64,000 nt of DNA from Ridgeia piscesae (Eukaryota; Annelida; Polychaeta; Sabellida; Siboglinidae): positions 244,501 to 308,500 of the forward strand of contig JAODUO010000078.1 in NCBI GenBank assembly GCA_025642075.2. The letters are read 5' to 3'. Below, in pieces: positions 1-13,045 of this stretch (position 1 is its first letter; every line of letters begins with the position of its first letter). A model generated the notes under the pieces. The model saw nothing but the letters and a program-made list of their open reading frames with translations, was not told the origin of the DNA and did not search any database. A program made the translations under genes and the position numbers.

Positions 1-79
1 GTATGGTGTGTAAAGAAAGGTAATCTAAAAATTAACATTTTCTATAAAAAAATCATTTTTATTCTCTCTCTACATACTT

Positions 80-335
80 TGGTGCATTGTAAGTGCATAC
101 CATCCGTTGAGGCATGTTATAAATGCATGCCCTCCTCTGAGGCACATTGTAAGTATTTACCATCATCTGAGGCATATTGTAAATATATGCCCTCCTCTGA
201 GGCACATTGTAAATATTTACCCTCATCTGAGGCATATTGTAAGTGCATGCCCTCGTCTGGGGCACACTGCAATTGCATGCCCTCCTCTGGGGCACTTTGC
301 AAGTTCATGCCCTTCTCTGAGGCACATTGTATCAT
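80..335 (+). repeat. 30-bp tandem repeat (CDC27 intron)
   Basis: Roughly eight units with the core ctctgaggcacattgtaa, drifting by single substitutions. The unit is 10 codons long, so all frames stay open and short repeated peptides appear on both strands; none is a gene. It lies in the intron upstream of the exon at 624. Bases 336-623 hold no recognisable feature. Confidence 0.85.
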
Positions 336-623
336 CTTTCTAATTGGTGTCTCTGTAAAGACTTACTAGTTCCGTGAGACCTCATTAGATCATAGCATAG
401 TAACCTCAATATATACACACTTGTCAGTTTATGGAACTCCGTCGAGTGCTGGAAACTATTGTAATGGCAACAGCTTTGAGTTACTCCAGTGTTAACAAGA
501 ATGTACTCATTAACGTATGCTGGCATTTCCAAAATGAGTTGCTGTTAAGTTCCACTGATTTTGTTTATGCTTTGTGTGCACAACTTGTTGTTAAATTTAC
601 ATTGTTGTGTTTTCCGCCTGCAG

Positions 624-1481
624 TAATAACATGCCTGGACTCAGGAGGAGTTCGAGGCTCTTCAGTAGTGGAGGCAGTTCTGTCAAGGTACGATAACGAT
701 AATTTTACTCTATGGCATAAACGTAGCATAATATAAAGAAGGTTCACATGTGGAATAATTTGTTCTTGTTAGTTTTGCTTTACTTTTGTCTGGCTTATTT
801 TGTGCACATTTTAATGAATTTCATATGCTTTTACAAGAAATAATGTTTAACTTCAGCAGTATTTGATATACACGTTTTTGTGTGATTTCTCAAAATAAAC
901 ATGTTGAAAAATAATTTAAAATAAAGGGGTGTGGGACTTCATGGTTTAGAAGTGCTAGGATACTAGTCATATTGTCATCTTTAAATATAATTTGTTCTGA
1001 AGTACAGTGGCTAGAAAGAATATTGAAATTGAAAACTGAGTTTACAATATGCTCTCTCAGCAAGGACTCATGGTAACAGGACCATCCCCTTAAAAGGAAC
1101 GTCTTTGAAAACACACCTCCATGGTCCGTCCTTGCAAAGCACACTGGATGTTATGGACGTGGAGGCAGTGACAGCGTGTTCCTTATAATGACAGTCCACT
1201 CCATATAATTCTCAGACACAAACAGTTTACAACCGTTGTTATTAAGCTTGTACAAGTGTCTTGTGCCCCTCCCCTACAGGAGAACAACAACAAGACAGCG
1301 AGTCAGCGTAAGTTTGTGAGTACGAAGGCGCCGATGAAGAAACTGAGGACACGACTCGTGCGTACACAGCAAGAGCTGAACGAACTCAACAAGTCGGACA
1401 TGTGCTCCCTCGACGGCAAGGCGAAGACATCCGTCAGCAACCTCCAGCAACAGATCACCTGTCTTCAGCGGCAGTCAGCAG
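624..1481 (+). CDS. CDC27: CDC27 central linker exons (basic, low-complexity)
   Basis: Two exons, 624-687 and 1280-1481, encode the poorly conserved linker between the N-terminal and C-terminal TPR blocks. The first contains RRSSRLFSSGGSSVK, matching the RRSSRLF motif of vertebrate CDC27; the second is rich in K, R and Q (about 67 codons) and ends one base into a codon (G), completed by AC at 2794. Acceptors end at 623 (ctgcag) and 1279 (ctacag). The linker is a phosphorylation-rich part of CDC27 in vertebrates; individual sites cannot be assigned here. The exon before 624 must end two bases into a codon, and I found no candidate for it between 1 and 623. Confidence 0.85.
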
Positions 1482-4400
1482 GTGGCGCTATTTGTTGCTT
1501 TTGTAAATGCTAAATTTGGTGTCGCCAAAATGTGTGTACTTGAGGTTCATTCGATGTTCATTTATATTTTATATCATTTAATCTGAATTCACAATATATT
1601 ACATGTAAATTTTACGTGCTTATGAAAACTACGTATATATGCAAACATGTTGAGTGTTTGGGTTTTATTTTTTTATTGACTAACCGAATCAATTGATGGC
1701 AAAACTGTGCTTAAAAAAATATGTTTAAAAAAAATTATTTTAGGGCACAGTAAAGCAGTTTTGATTTCATTTGACATATTCGAGCCTTAAAATGGCTATT
1801 ACACATTTGTCTTAGCTGATTGTTGCTGGGTATCTTTGTTGATGTGTGCGTGGATGTGATGTTGTTGCCGACTTGTGTCTTGATTGTGTCTGTTGCTAAG
1901 CTGTTGTTGATTGTGTCTGTTACTAAGCTGCTGTTGCTCGTGTGTGTCTGCTGTTGTTGATTGTGTCTGTTGTGAAGCTGTTGTTAATTGCGTCTATTGC
2001 TAAACTGTTGTTGATTGTGTGTGTTGCTAAGCTGCTCTTACTCGTGTGTGTCTGCTGTTGTTGATTGGGTCTGTTGCTAAGCTGTTGTTGATTGCGTCTG
2101 TTGCTAAGCTGGTGTTGAGTGTGTCTGTTGCTAAGCTGTTGTTGACATGTGTCTGTTGCTACGCTATTGTTGTTGACATGTGTCTGTTGCTACGCTGTTG
2201 TTATGTGTCTGTTGCTAAGGTGTTGTTGATTGTGTCTGTTGCTAAGCTGTTGTTGATTGTGTCTGTTGCTAACCTGTTATTGTGTGTCTGTTACTAAGCT
2301 GTTGTTGTGTGTCTGTTGCTAAGCTGTTGTTATGTGTCTGTTGCTAAGCTGTTGTTATGAGTCTGTTGCTAAGCTGCAGTTATGTGTCTGTTGCTAAGCT
2401 GTAGTTATGTGTCTGTTGCTAAGCTGTTATTGTGTGTCTGTTGCTAAGCTGTTGTTATGTGTCTGTTGCTAAGCTGTTATTGTGTGTCTGTTGCTAAGCT
2501 GTTGTTATGTGTCTGTTACTAAGCTGTTGTTGTGTGTCTGTTGCTAAGCTGTTGTTATGAGTCTGTTGCTAAGCTGTTGTTATGTGTCTGTTGCTAAGCT
2601 GTAGTTATGTGTCTGTTGCTAAGCTGTAGTTATGTGTCTGTTGCTAAGCTGTTATTGTGTGTCTGTTGCTAAGGTGTTGCTGATTGTGTCTGTTGCTAAG
2701 CTGTTATTATGTGTCTGTTGCTAAGCTGTTATTATGTGTCTGTTGCTAAGCTGTTATTATGTGTCTGTTGCTAAGCCGTGCCTCTCCTTCTAGACGGCCT
2801 CATGCAGCTGCTCCAGGACATTGGGCGAGCGTACTTGAGTCTGTGTCAGTATGACTGCAGCAAGGCCATCCAGCTGTTCAACGACCTGCCCATGCACCAA
2901 CACAACACTGGCTGGGTGCGCTGTCAGATCGGCAAAGCCTACTTCGAGATGTCAGAGTACCAGAAGGTCAGCCACTTTAAGTGTCTTCATGGTCCTACTA
3001 CTACTACTACTAGTAGCAGTAGTAGCAGCAGCAGCAGTAGTTGTAATAGTAGCAGTAGCTAGTGGTGTGGAGCAGTGAGTCCACTGGACGGTCAGTCAAC
3101 TGGACTGGGATATGAGTCCATCCACTGTCATTATGAGACGGCAGTTTTGTTCCTGTGTCTTGGAGGAGACGATAAACACAGCTGATGTCTTCTACTGGGG
3201 TATGCACTGAAAATGGAAAACCTTTTGTGACTGCACAGTGAAACCGTGCTGGTACTTAACAGTGATGTAACAGTAAAGAAGTCCGGCCACCAGCTGACTG
3301 AATGTTGCATCTCAGACTCTGACAAAAACATCTAACAAGCGGCTGTAGTGCTGAGAGCCGCAGCCCAGTTCTACAGCTGAGTCTGCAGTGAAACAAGATA
3401 ACCTCAGAGTGAATCCTCGCACAGAGCAGTGAGGACCACTTGTGGGTCAGTTCGGTTGAACCCTGTATTTAGTTTGTGACACTGTTTTTTAATTCTCATT
3501 GAGTGTCTTTCTGTGCTTTGTATAAGTTTTACAATGGTACACTGGCACTCAAGGCAGTTGTCTCATGTAAGGTGACAACTAGACTGAGTCAGAACAAACC
3601 ATGTCAGAACAAACCATGTCAGAACAAACCATGTCAGAACAGACCATGTCAGAACAGACCATGTCAGAACAGACCATGTCAGAACAAACCATGTCAGAAC
3701 AGACCATGTTAGAACAGACCATGTCAGAACAGACCATGTCAGAACAGACCATGTCAGAACAGACCACACTACAGTGAAACAAGTCTTGGACATGGTCCTC
3801 CTACAGTGGTCAGGTGGCTGGAGCTTCAGACTCGACTCAGAGAGCCTGGGTGTTGCCATTTCAAACTTTGGGCATTTACTTCATTTACTCTACATTGCTC
3901 CAGTTCACTCAGCTATACAAATGAGTACCTGGTTGTAGACAGTGTTGGATGTTCGTGTGCAAATAATTGTCTCACATTAACCCATTTTATCCTGAAGCTA
4001 GTGCAGACGAGTTGCTGCCAGTTCCTGATCATTTCCTCAAACCAATCTGTCAGCATTAAAAAATGACAGGCCTTCATTTAAAATGGACATAACTTTATTA
4101 TTTATCAATCAATTTTTAAATGTGATATACCTTTAGAAAGTAGATAAAATAAACTATATAGTCACATCGACAAACTCATAGTTTTATCATATATATTATA
4201 TGTGGCATATGGCAAAACATGCCCAATAAATTCAAACCTATGTTGAGGTTTGTCACATTACTTTTCACCCGACATTTTCGCCATGAAGGAAGCAACATGT
4301 TAATGAGCAAGTTGAGTTTATTTTATGCATTAGTCTCTGCTGAAAATAAAGGTATACAACTTGTCCACACATCTTGGATAATAATCTCATTATGTAAAAT

Positions 4401-7400
4401 TGTTTGTAATAACCCCACGTCAATTGATTGAATCGCTAACGTGTGGCGCCGCTGAGTGGAATTATGCAAATTTGTGAAATATTTTCTGTCAACGATGTAT
4501 AATTCTGAGGCTCATTTCTTATAACTAATAAAGAAGTACTCTAAAGTAACAACTTTGGTCAACATTTCAAAGTCACTTTATATTTATGAAGTAGTTACCG
4601 TCGTTGGAAATAATCTTAACTTTGTTTGGCGCCAAAAATACAGTGTTGTGGTGTTGTAGGCGGAGAAAGTGTTTAGTGAGGTACAGCAGCTGGCACGCCA
4701 TCACATCGAGGGCATGGAGATCTACAGCACCACCTTGTGGCATCTTCAGAAGGAGGTCCAACTCTCGACTCTCGCCCAGGAGCTGGCCGAGTTCAACAAA
4801 AACTCACCGGAGGTCAGCACACATCTCATTAGCTATTACATGTAATTTTGTATCTAATTGAGAAGTTTTTAAATTTGTTCTTGTGCTTATACTTTACACA
4901 CCTGTAAATGAGATGATCACTGTGTGTGTGTGGGTGGGTGGGTGGTTGTGTGTGTGGGTGTGTGATTATAATTGGTGATATTATTAATTTTTTAGTGTTA
5001 TTACTAAACAAAATCTATCGCACTAATAAAGCAGAACCATATATTTATTATCCTGTTATCGCCTTCATAAATTTAATTAAATCTCTCAGAAGTCAGATGA
5101 AATTGACTCGATTCAATTAAAAATGTTTCTACAAATAAAATATCAAGATGATTGAAAAAGCAGATAGTCGTAGAAGCAATGTCACTTTTAATGCTAGAAT
5201 GAGTGCAATGAGTGACCACTGACAGTGACTACATACAGGTGTATTGTCTGTGCAGGCCTGGTGTGCCATGGGCAACTGCTTCAGTCTACAGAAAGAGCAC
5301 GATGTCGCAATCAAGTTCTTCCAGAGAGCGGTACAGGTGGGTGGATTTGCTCTTGCAACTGAAGGAGTTTATGGAGACATACCAGGGGGGATGAGTTTGG
5401 GATCAATTGAACAGGGTAAGGGGTGAATTCACAGAGCACTCTTGAAAATACGGGTTCTAGACTATATTATCTTTTCTTTATATGTTATACATTCTCTCCC
5501 ACTGTTGACTGTATTTTGTTGAGAAAGGAAACTGTCCTAGTCCTGTCAAGTATTAAAAATATAAGTTGACAGTGACTGCAGGCCCAGAACTGTTGACAGA
5601 TGAGGTGTGCATCTAGGAGATATAATAATGATAATAATGGCAATTTATATAGCGCCAGTATACGCCACGTGGTGGCGCTCATGAAACATTTACATCATTG
5701 TGTTGATCAAACACATAAAACATGCGAAAACAAAACTATTAATGTCAATAAAGCGACATTTTAGATAATATATATACAATTATCATTCATTATAGTTTTA
5801 ATAAAAACGGTGACAGCATTATTAGGGTAAAGAAAAGTTTCTAAAAATGTACATGCAATAAAAAACAGTGGCTTGTATTATAGTAAAATTGTTTTAAAAT
5901 TAGTTAGATAAAATGTATATAGTCAATTCATCCGAACATGTCCAGGAAAAGTCCACATGTATTACTCGAAGTAAGCTTTGAAAAGATGTATTTCAGTGCT
6001 ATCTTAAAGATACTGATTGTTGCACTGGCTCTGATATTGTTTGAAGTGTATTCCAGGCCTTTGCTGCGGACACGGTGAGTGATTAGGACGTAGATGTTAA
6101 TGTTTGTAATTTACTTCACCAGGTGGACAAAGACTTTGCGTACGCGTACACTCTGCTGGGCCACGAGTACGTGTTGACATTAATGTTTGTGTAATTTACT
6201 TCACCAGGTGGACAAAGACTTTGCGTACGCGTACACTCTGCTGGGCCACGAGTACGTGTTGACATTAATGTTTGTGTAATTTACTTCACCAGGTGGACAA
6301 AGACTTTGCGTACGCGTACACTCTGCTGGGCCACGAGTACGTGTTGACATTAATGTTTGTAATTTACTTCACCAGGTGGACAAAGACTTTGCGTACGCGT
6401 ACACTCTGCTGGGCCACGAGTACGTGTTGACATTAATGTTTGTGTAATTTACTTCACCAGGTGGACAAAGACTTTGCGTACGCGTACACTCTGCTGGGCC
6501 ACGAGTACGTGTTGACATTAATGTTTGTGTAATTTACTTCACCAGGTGGACAAAGACTTTGCGTACGCGTACACTCTGCTGGGCCACGAGTACGTGTTGA
6601 CATTAATGTTTGTGTAATTTACTTCACCAGGTGGACAAAGACTTTGCGTACGCGTACACTCTGCTGGGCCACGAGTACGTGTTGACATTAATGTTTGTGT
6701 AATTTACTTCACCAGGTGGACAAAGACTTTGCGTACGCGTACACTCTGCTGGGCCACGAGTACGTGTTGACATTAATGTTTGTAATTTACTTCACCAGGT
6801 GGACAAAGACTTTGCGTACGCGTACACTCTGCTGGGCCACGAGTACGTGTTGACATTAATGTTTGTGTAATTTACTTCATCAGGTGGACAAAGACTTTGC
6901 GTACGCGTACACTCTGCTGGGCCACGAGTACGTGTTGACATTAATGTTTGTGTAATTTACTTCACCAGGTGGACAAAGACTTTGCGTACGCGTACACTCT
7001 GCTGGGCCACGAGTACGTGTTGACATTAATGTTTGTAATTTACTTCACCAGGTGGACAAAGACTTTGCGTACGCGTACACTCTGCTGGGCCACGAGTACG
7101 TGTTGACATTAATGTTTGTGTAATTTACTTCACCAGGTGGACAAAGACTTTGCGTACGCGTACACTCTGCTGGGCCACGAGTACGTGTTGACATTAATGT
7201 TTGTAATTTACTTCACCAGGTGGACAAAGACTTTGCGTACGCGTACACTCTGCTGGGCCACGAGTACGTGTTGACATTAATGTTTGTGTAATTTACTTCA
7301 CCAGGTGGACAAAGACTTTGCGTACGCGTACACTCTGCTGGGCCACGAGTACGTGTTGACGGAAGAGTTGGACCGCGCAATGGCGTGCTTCAGGAATGCC

Positions 7401-10400
7401 CTGCGCATCAACCCTAGGCATTACAACGGCTGGTGGGTGACGTCTGTGATTGAGAAACATGGCTGTAGTCTTGTTGGAGTGTTATGACAGTTATAACAGT
7501 ATACAAAACATCTATTTTACACTCACTCAGAAATGGTTGCAGTGCAAACATTCCGGAAGTTTCAGTCATGGGCTAAATGATAATTCAACTATAATATGTT
7601 CATCTGGAGTAGGATCTAACGTCGATAAATAGCCTCTGTATGATAGATGAGTTGATGTCGTCCAATTTACATTAGTGTGTGTGCGTGCGTGCGACTACAA
7701 ATAAAATTACACCTTTTGTATAATGAATCACTTGTTACACATCAGAGTGTTTTGTAGATAGTTGTACATCTCTACTCAACATGTATATACATGTCAAAAA
7801 TCTGTCAATACAAACATGTCAGTGACGCCTACCCCCCATCTGTCACTCAGGTACGGCCTGGGCATGATCTACTACAAGCAGGAGAAATTCACCCTGGCTG
7901 AGGTCCACTTCCGCAAGGCGCTGGCCATCAACCCATATAGCTGTGTGCTGCTTTGTCATATCGGCGTGGTAGGTGGATAGTTGTGTGTCACATTGGCGGG
8001 GGGGGGTAAGGGGTGGATGGTTGTGTGTCACATTGGCGTGGTAGGTGGATAGGGTTTTGTGTCACATTGGCGTGGTAGGTGGATGGTTGTGTGTCACATT
8101 GGCGTGGTAGGTGGATAGTTGTGTGTCACATTGGCGTGGTAGGTGGATAGTTGTGTGTCACATTGGCGTGGTAGGTGGATAGTTGTGTGTCACATTGGCG
8201 TGGTAGGTGGATAGTTGTGTGTCACATTGGCGTGGTAGGTGGATGGTTGTGTGTCACATTGGCGTGGTAGGTGGATGGTTGTGTGTCACATTGGCGTGGT
8301 AGGTGGATGAGTTGTGTGTCACATTGGCATGGATAGTTGTGTGTCACATTGGCGTGGATGGTTGTGTGTCACATTGGCGTGGTAGGTGATAGTTGTGTGT
8401 CACATTGGCGTGGTAGGTGGATGGTTGTGTGTCACATTGGCGTGGTAGGTGGATAGTTGTGTGTCACATTGGGTGGATGGTTGTGTGTCACATTGGCGTG
8501 GTAGGTGGATGGTTGTGTGTCACATTGGCGTGGTAGTGAGTTGTGTGTCACATTGGCGTGGTAGTGAGGGTTTTGTGTCACATTGGCGTGGTAGGTGGAT
8601 AGTTGTGTGTCACATTGGCGTGGTAGGTGGATAGTTGTGTGTCACATTGGCGTGGTAGGTGGATGAGTTGTGTGTCACATTGGCGTGGTAGGTGGATAGT
8701 TGTGTGTCACATTGGCGTGGTAGGTGGATGGTTGTGTGTCACATTGGTGTTTATGGTTGTGTGTCACATTGGTGTGGTACGTGGATGGTTGTGTGTCACA
8801 TTGGTGTGGTACGTGGATGGTTGTGTGTCACATTGGTGTGGTACGTGGATGGTTGTGTGTCACATTGGTGTGGTAGGTGGATGGTTGTGTGTCCATAGTG
8901 TGTGTGTGGTACCGTGGATGGTTGTGTGTCACATTGGCGTAGTAGGTGGATGGTTGTGTGTACATAGTCGGGTCAAACAACAGAGCCACATGGCATAGAG
9001 AAGGTAGTCAGTGAGTTGATGTATCCATAGTCAGTGAGTTGATGTATCCATAGTCAGTGAGTTGATGTATCCATAGTCAGTGAGTTGATGTATCCATAGT
9101 CAGTGAGTTGATGTATCCATATCAGTGGTTGATGTATCCATAGTCAGTGAGTTGATGTATCCATATAGTAGTTGATGTATCCATAGTCAGTGAGTTGATG
9201 TATCCATAGTCAGTGAGTTGATGTATCCAAAGTAGTCAGTGAGTTGATGTATCCATAGTCAGTGAGTTGATGTATCCATAGTCAGTGAGTTGATGTATCC
9301 ATAGTCAGTGAGTTGATGTATCCATAGTCAGTGAGTTGATGTATCCATAGTCAGTGAGTTGATGTATCCATAGTCAGTGAGTTGATGTATCCATAGTCAG
9401 TGAGTTGATGTATCCATAGTCAGTGAGTTGATGTATCCATAGTCAGTGAGTTGATGTATCCATAGTCAGTGAGTTGATGTATCCATAGTCAGTGAGTTGA
9501 TGTATCCATAGTCAGTGAGTTGATGTATCCATAGTCAGTGAGTTGATGTATCCATAGTCAGTGAGTTGATGTATCCATAGTCAGTGAGTTGATGTATCCA
9601 TAGTCAGTGAGTTGATGTATCCATAGTCAGTGAGTTGATGTATCCATAGTCAGTGAGTTGATGTATCCATAGTCAGTGAGTTGATGTATCCATAGTCAGT
9701 GAGTTGATGTATCCATAGTCAGTGAGTTGATGTATCCATAGTCAGTGAGTTGATGTATCCATACTCAGTGAGTTGATGTATCCATAGTCAGTGAGTTGAT
9801 GTATCCATAGTCAGTGAGTTGATGTATCCATAGTCAGTGAGTTGATGTATCCATAGTCAGTGAGTGATGTATCCATAGTCAGTGAGTTGATGTATCCATA
9901 GTCAGTGAGTTGATGTATCCATACTCAGTGAGTTGATGTATCCATAGTCAGTGAGTTGATGTATCCATAGTCAGTGAGTTGATGTATCCATAGTCAGTGA
10001 GTTGATGTATCCATAGTCAGTGAGTTGATGTATCCATAGTCAGTGAGTTGATGTATCCATAGTCAGTGAGTTGATGTATCCATAGTCAGTGAGTTGATGT
10101 ATCCATAGTCAGTGAGTTTCGATGTATCCATACTCAGTGAGTTGATGTATCCATAGTCAGTGAGTTGATGTATCCATAGTCAGTGAGTTGATGTATCCAT
10201 AGTCAGTGAGTTGATGTATCCATAGTCAGTGAGTTGATGTATCCATAGTCAGTGAGTTGATGTATCCATAGTCAGTGAGTTGATGTATCCATAGTCAGTG
10301 AGTTGATGTATCCATAGTCAGTGAGTTGATGTATCCATAGTCAGTGAGTTGATGTATCCATAGTCAGTGAGTTGATGTATCCATAGTCAGTGAGTTGATG

Positions 10401-13000
10401 TATCCATAGTCAGTGAGTTGATGTATCCATAGTCAGTGAGTTGATGTATCCATACTCAGTGAGTTGATGTATCCATAGTCAGTGAGTTGATGTATCCATA
10501 GTCAGTGAGTTGATGTATCCATAGTCAGTGAGTTGATGTATCCATAGTCAGTGAGTTGATGTATCCATAGTCAGTGAGTTGATGTATCCATAGTCAGTGA
10601 GTTGATGTATCCATACTCAGTGAGTTGATGTATCCATAGTCAGTGAGTTGATGTATCCATAGTCAGTGAGTTGATGTATCCATAGTCAGTGAGTTGATGT
10701 ATCCATAGTCAGTGAGTTGATGTATCCATAGTCAGTGAGTTGATGTATCCATAGTCAGTGAGTTGATGTATCCATAGTCAGTGAGTTGATGTATCCATAG
10801 TCAGTGAGTTGATGTATCCATAGTCAGTGAGTTGATGTATCCATAGTCAGTGAGTTGATGTATCCATACTCAGTGAGTTGATGTATCCATAGTCAGTGAG
10901 TTGATGTATCCATACTCAGTGAGTTGATGTATCCATAGTCAGTGAGTTGATGTATCCATAGTCAGTGAGTTGATGTATCCATAGTCAGTGAGTCGATGTA
11001 TCCATAGTCAGTGAGTTGATGTATCCATACTCAGTGAGTTGATGTATCCATAGTCAGTGAGTTGATGTATCCATAGTCAGTGAGTTGATGTATCCATAGT
11101 CAGTGAGTTGATGTATCCATAGTCAGTGAGTTGATGTATCCATAGTCAGTGAGTTGATGTATCCATAGTCAGTGAGTTGATGTATCCATAGTCAGTGAGT
11201 TGATGTATCCATAGTCAGTGAGTTGATGTATCCATAGTCAGTGAGTTGATGTATCCATAGTCAGTGAGTTGATGTATCCATAGTCAGTGAGTTGATGTAT
11301 CCATAGTCAGTGAGTTGATGTATCCATAGTCAGTGAGTTGATGTATCCATAGTCAGTGAGTTGATGTATCCATAGTCAGTGAGTTGATGTATCCATAGTC
11401 AGTGAGTTGATGTATCCATAGTCAATGAGTTGATGTATCCATAGTCAGTGAGTTGATGTATCCATAGTCAGTGAGTTGATGTATCCATAGTCAGTGAGTT
11501 GATGTATCCATAGTCAATGAGTTGATGTATCCATAGTCAGTGAGTTGATGTATCCATAGTCAGTGAGTTGATGTATCCATACTCAGTGAGTTGATGTATC
11601 CATAGTCAGTGAGTTGATGTATCCATAGTCAGTGAGTTGAGATATCCATAGTCAGTGAGTTGATGTATCCATAGTCAGTGAGTCGATGTATCCATAGTCA
11701 GTGAGTCGATGTATCCATACTCAGTGAGTCGATGTATCCATACTCAGTGAGTTGATGTATCCAGTACGTCACAGTTTGCTTACGTCACAGTTACAATCAT
11801 GTGCAAGGTCTTTGACTAACTTAGTATTGGCTAACAATGTTGACAATAGTTATATATGAGAATGATATCACCGCTGTGGTATGACAGGTCCTGAGTCAAA
11901 CATTAATGGATACATCTGTCACAACAACTTTCCCTCCCACAAAGAATTTTTTTCTTAAATGTACATGTTCTGCACATTTTTTTCATTGCTTGACTGAGTT
12001 TTTGCTGAGTATAGCTAAACAGCTGATTGATCAGTTTTGAAAGAAGTTAAAAAAAATTGTACACCTTCATCATAATGACTTACCAACGGGACTGTTGACA
12101 GTTATTGTATTTCTCTTCTTGTTAGGTTGTGTCTCTAATTGATTATATTTATTTAAAAATTATACCATTAACAGCTGTCACTAGTTGGAATGATTGCAAA
12201 CGTTGCTATTTGTGTGTTGAGAGTAATTTATTTTGGCTGAGGAAAGTTTTGGAGATGACCTTTGGTGAAACATTTCTGTGTGGGCTTATTTAAACTCTAC
12301 AGGTTGATACACATGTGTTTCCATCAGAAGTGACGTGTGTCATCAGTGTCCAGTCAAAGTGACATGTGTCATCAGTGTCCAACCACAAGTGACATGTTTC
12401 ACCAGTGTCCAGACACGAGTGATATGTGTCATCAGTGTCCAGTCACAAGTGGCATGTGTCATCAGTGTCCAGTCACAAGTGACACGTGTCATCAGTGTCC
12501 AGTCACAAGTGACACGTGTCATCAGTGTCAAGTGACACGTGTCATCAGTGTCCAGTCACAAGTGACACGTGTCATCAGTGTCCAGTCACAAGTGACACGT
12601 GTCATCAGTGTCCAGTCACAAGTGACACGTGTCATCAGTGTCCAGTCACAAGTGACACGTGTCATCAGTGTCCATCCATACGCAGCAGCTGAGTTGTTTG
12701 GTTTGAATGTGTCCAGGTACAACACGCCCTGAAGAAGTCAGAAAGTGCCCTCTCCACTCTAAACAGAGCCATCGCAGCTGATCCGAAAAACCCACTCTGC
12801 AAGTTCCACAGAGCATCGATTCTGTTTGCCAATGACAGGCATAAAGTAGGTGTTTGTTCCTTGACCGTTGGACATTGGTGTTTATAAAGGTTTTTTTGCG
12901 GGTTTCATTAACGATTGATATCATCTAAAAAGACCCATGCTCCACTGACAATGGATGTGTGAAGTGGTCAATATATTCGGAATTGTGAGCAAGTTTCTTG

Positions 13001-13045
<45 letters not shown>

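Noticed and set aside
4573..4861. Independent small genes on either strand around 4573-4861
   Set aside because: They are out-of-frame readings of CDC27 exon 4660-4812, whose conserved frame is MEIYSTTLWHLQ.
6123..7304. Fourteen real duplicated TPR exons
   Set aside because: Copies stop after 56 of 128 bases, have no donor, and lead to stops; they cannot be used as complete cassette exons.
9006..11763. CRISPR-like regularly spaced repeat
   Set aside because: Units are contiguous 23-bp copies with no unique spacers, in an animal intron; it is a minisatellite. The same applies to all other arrays here.
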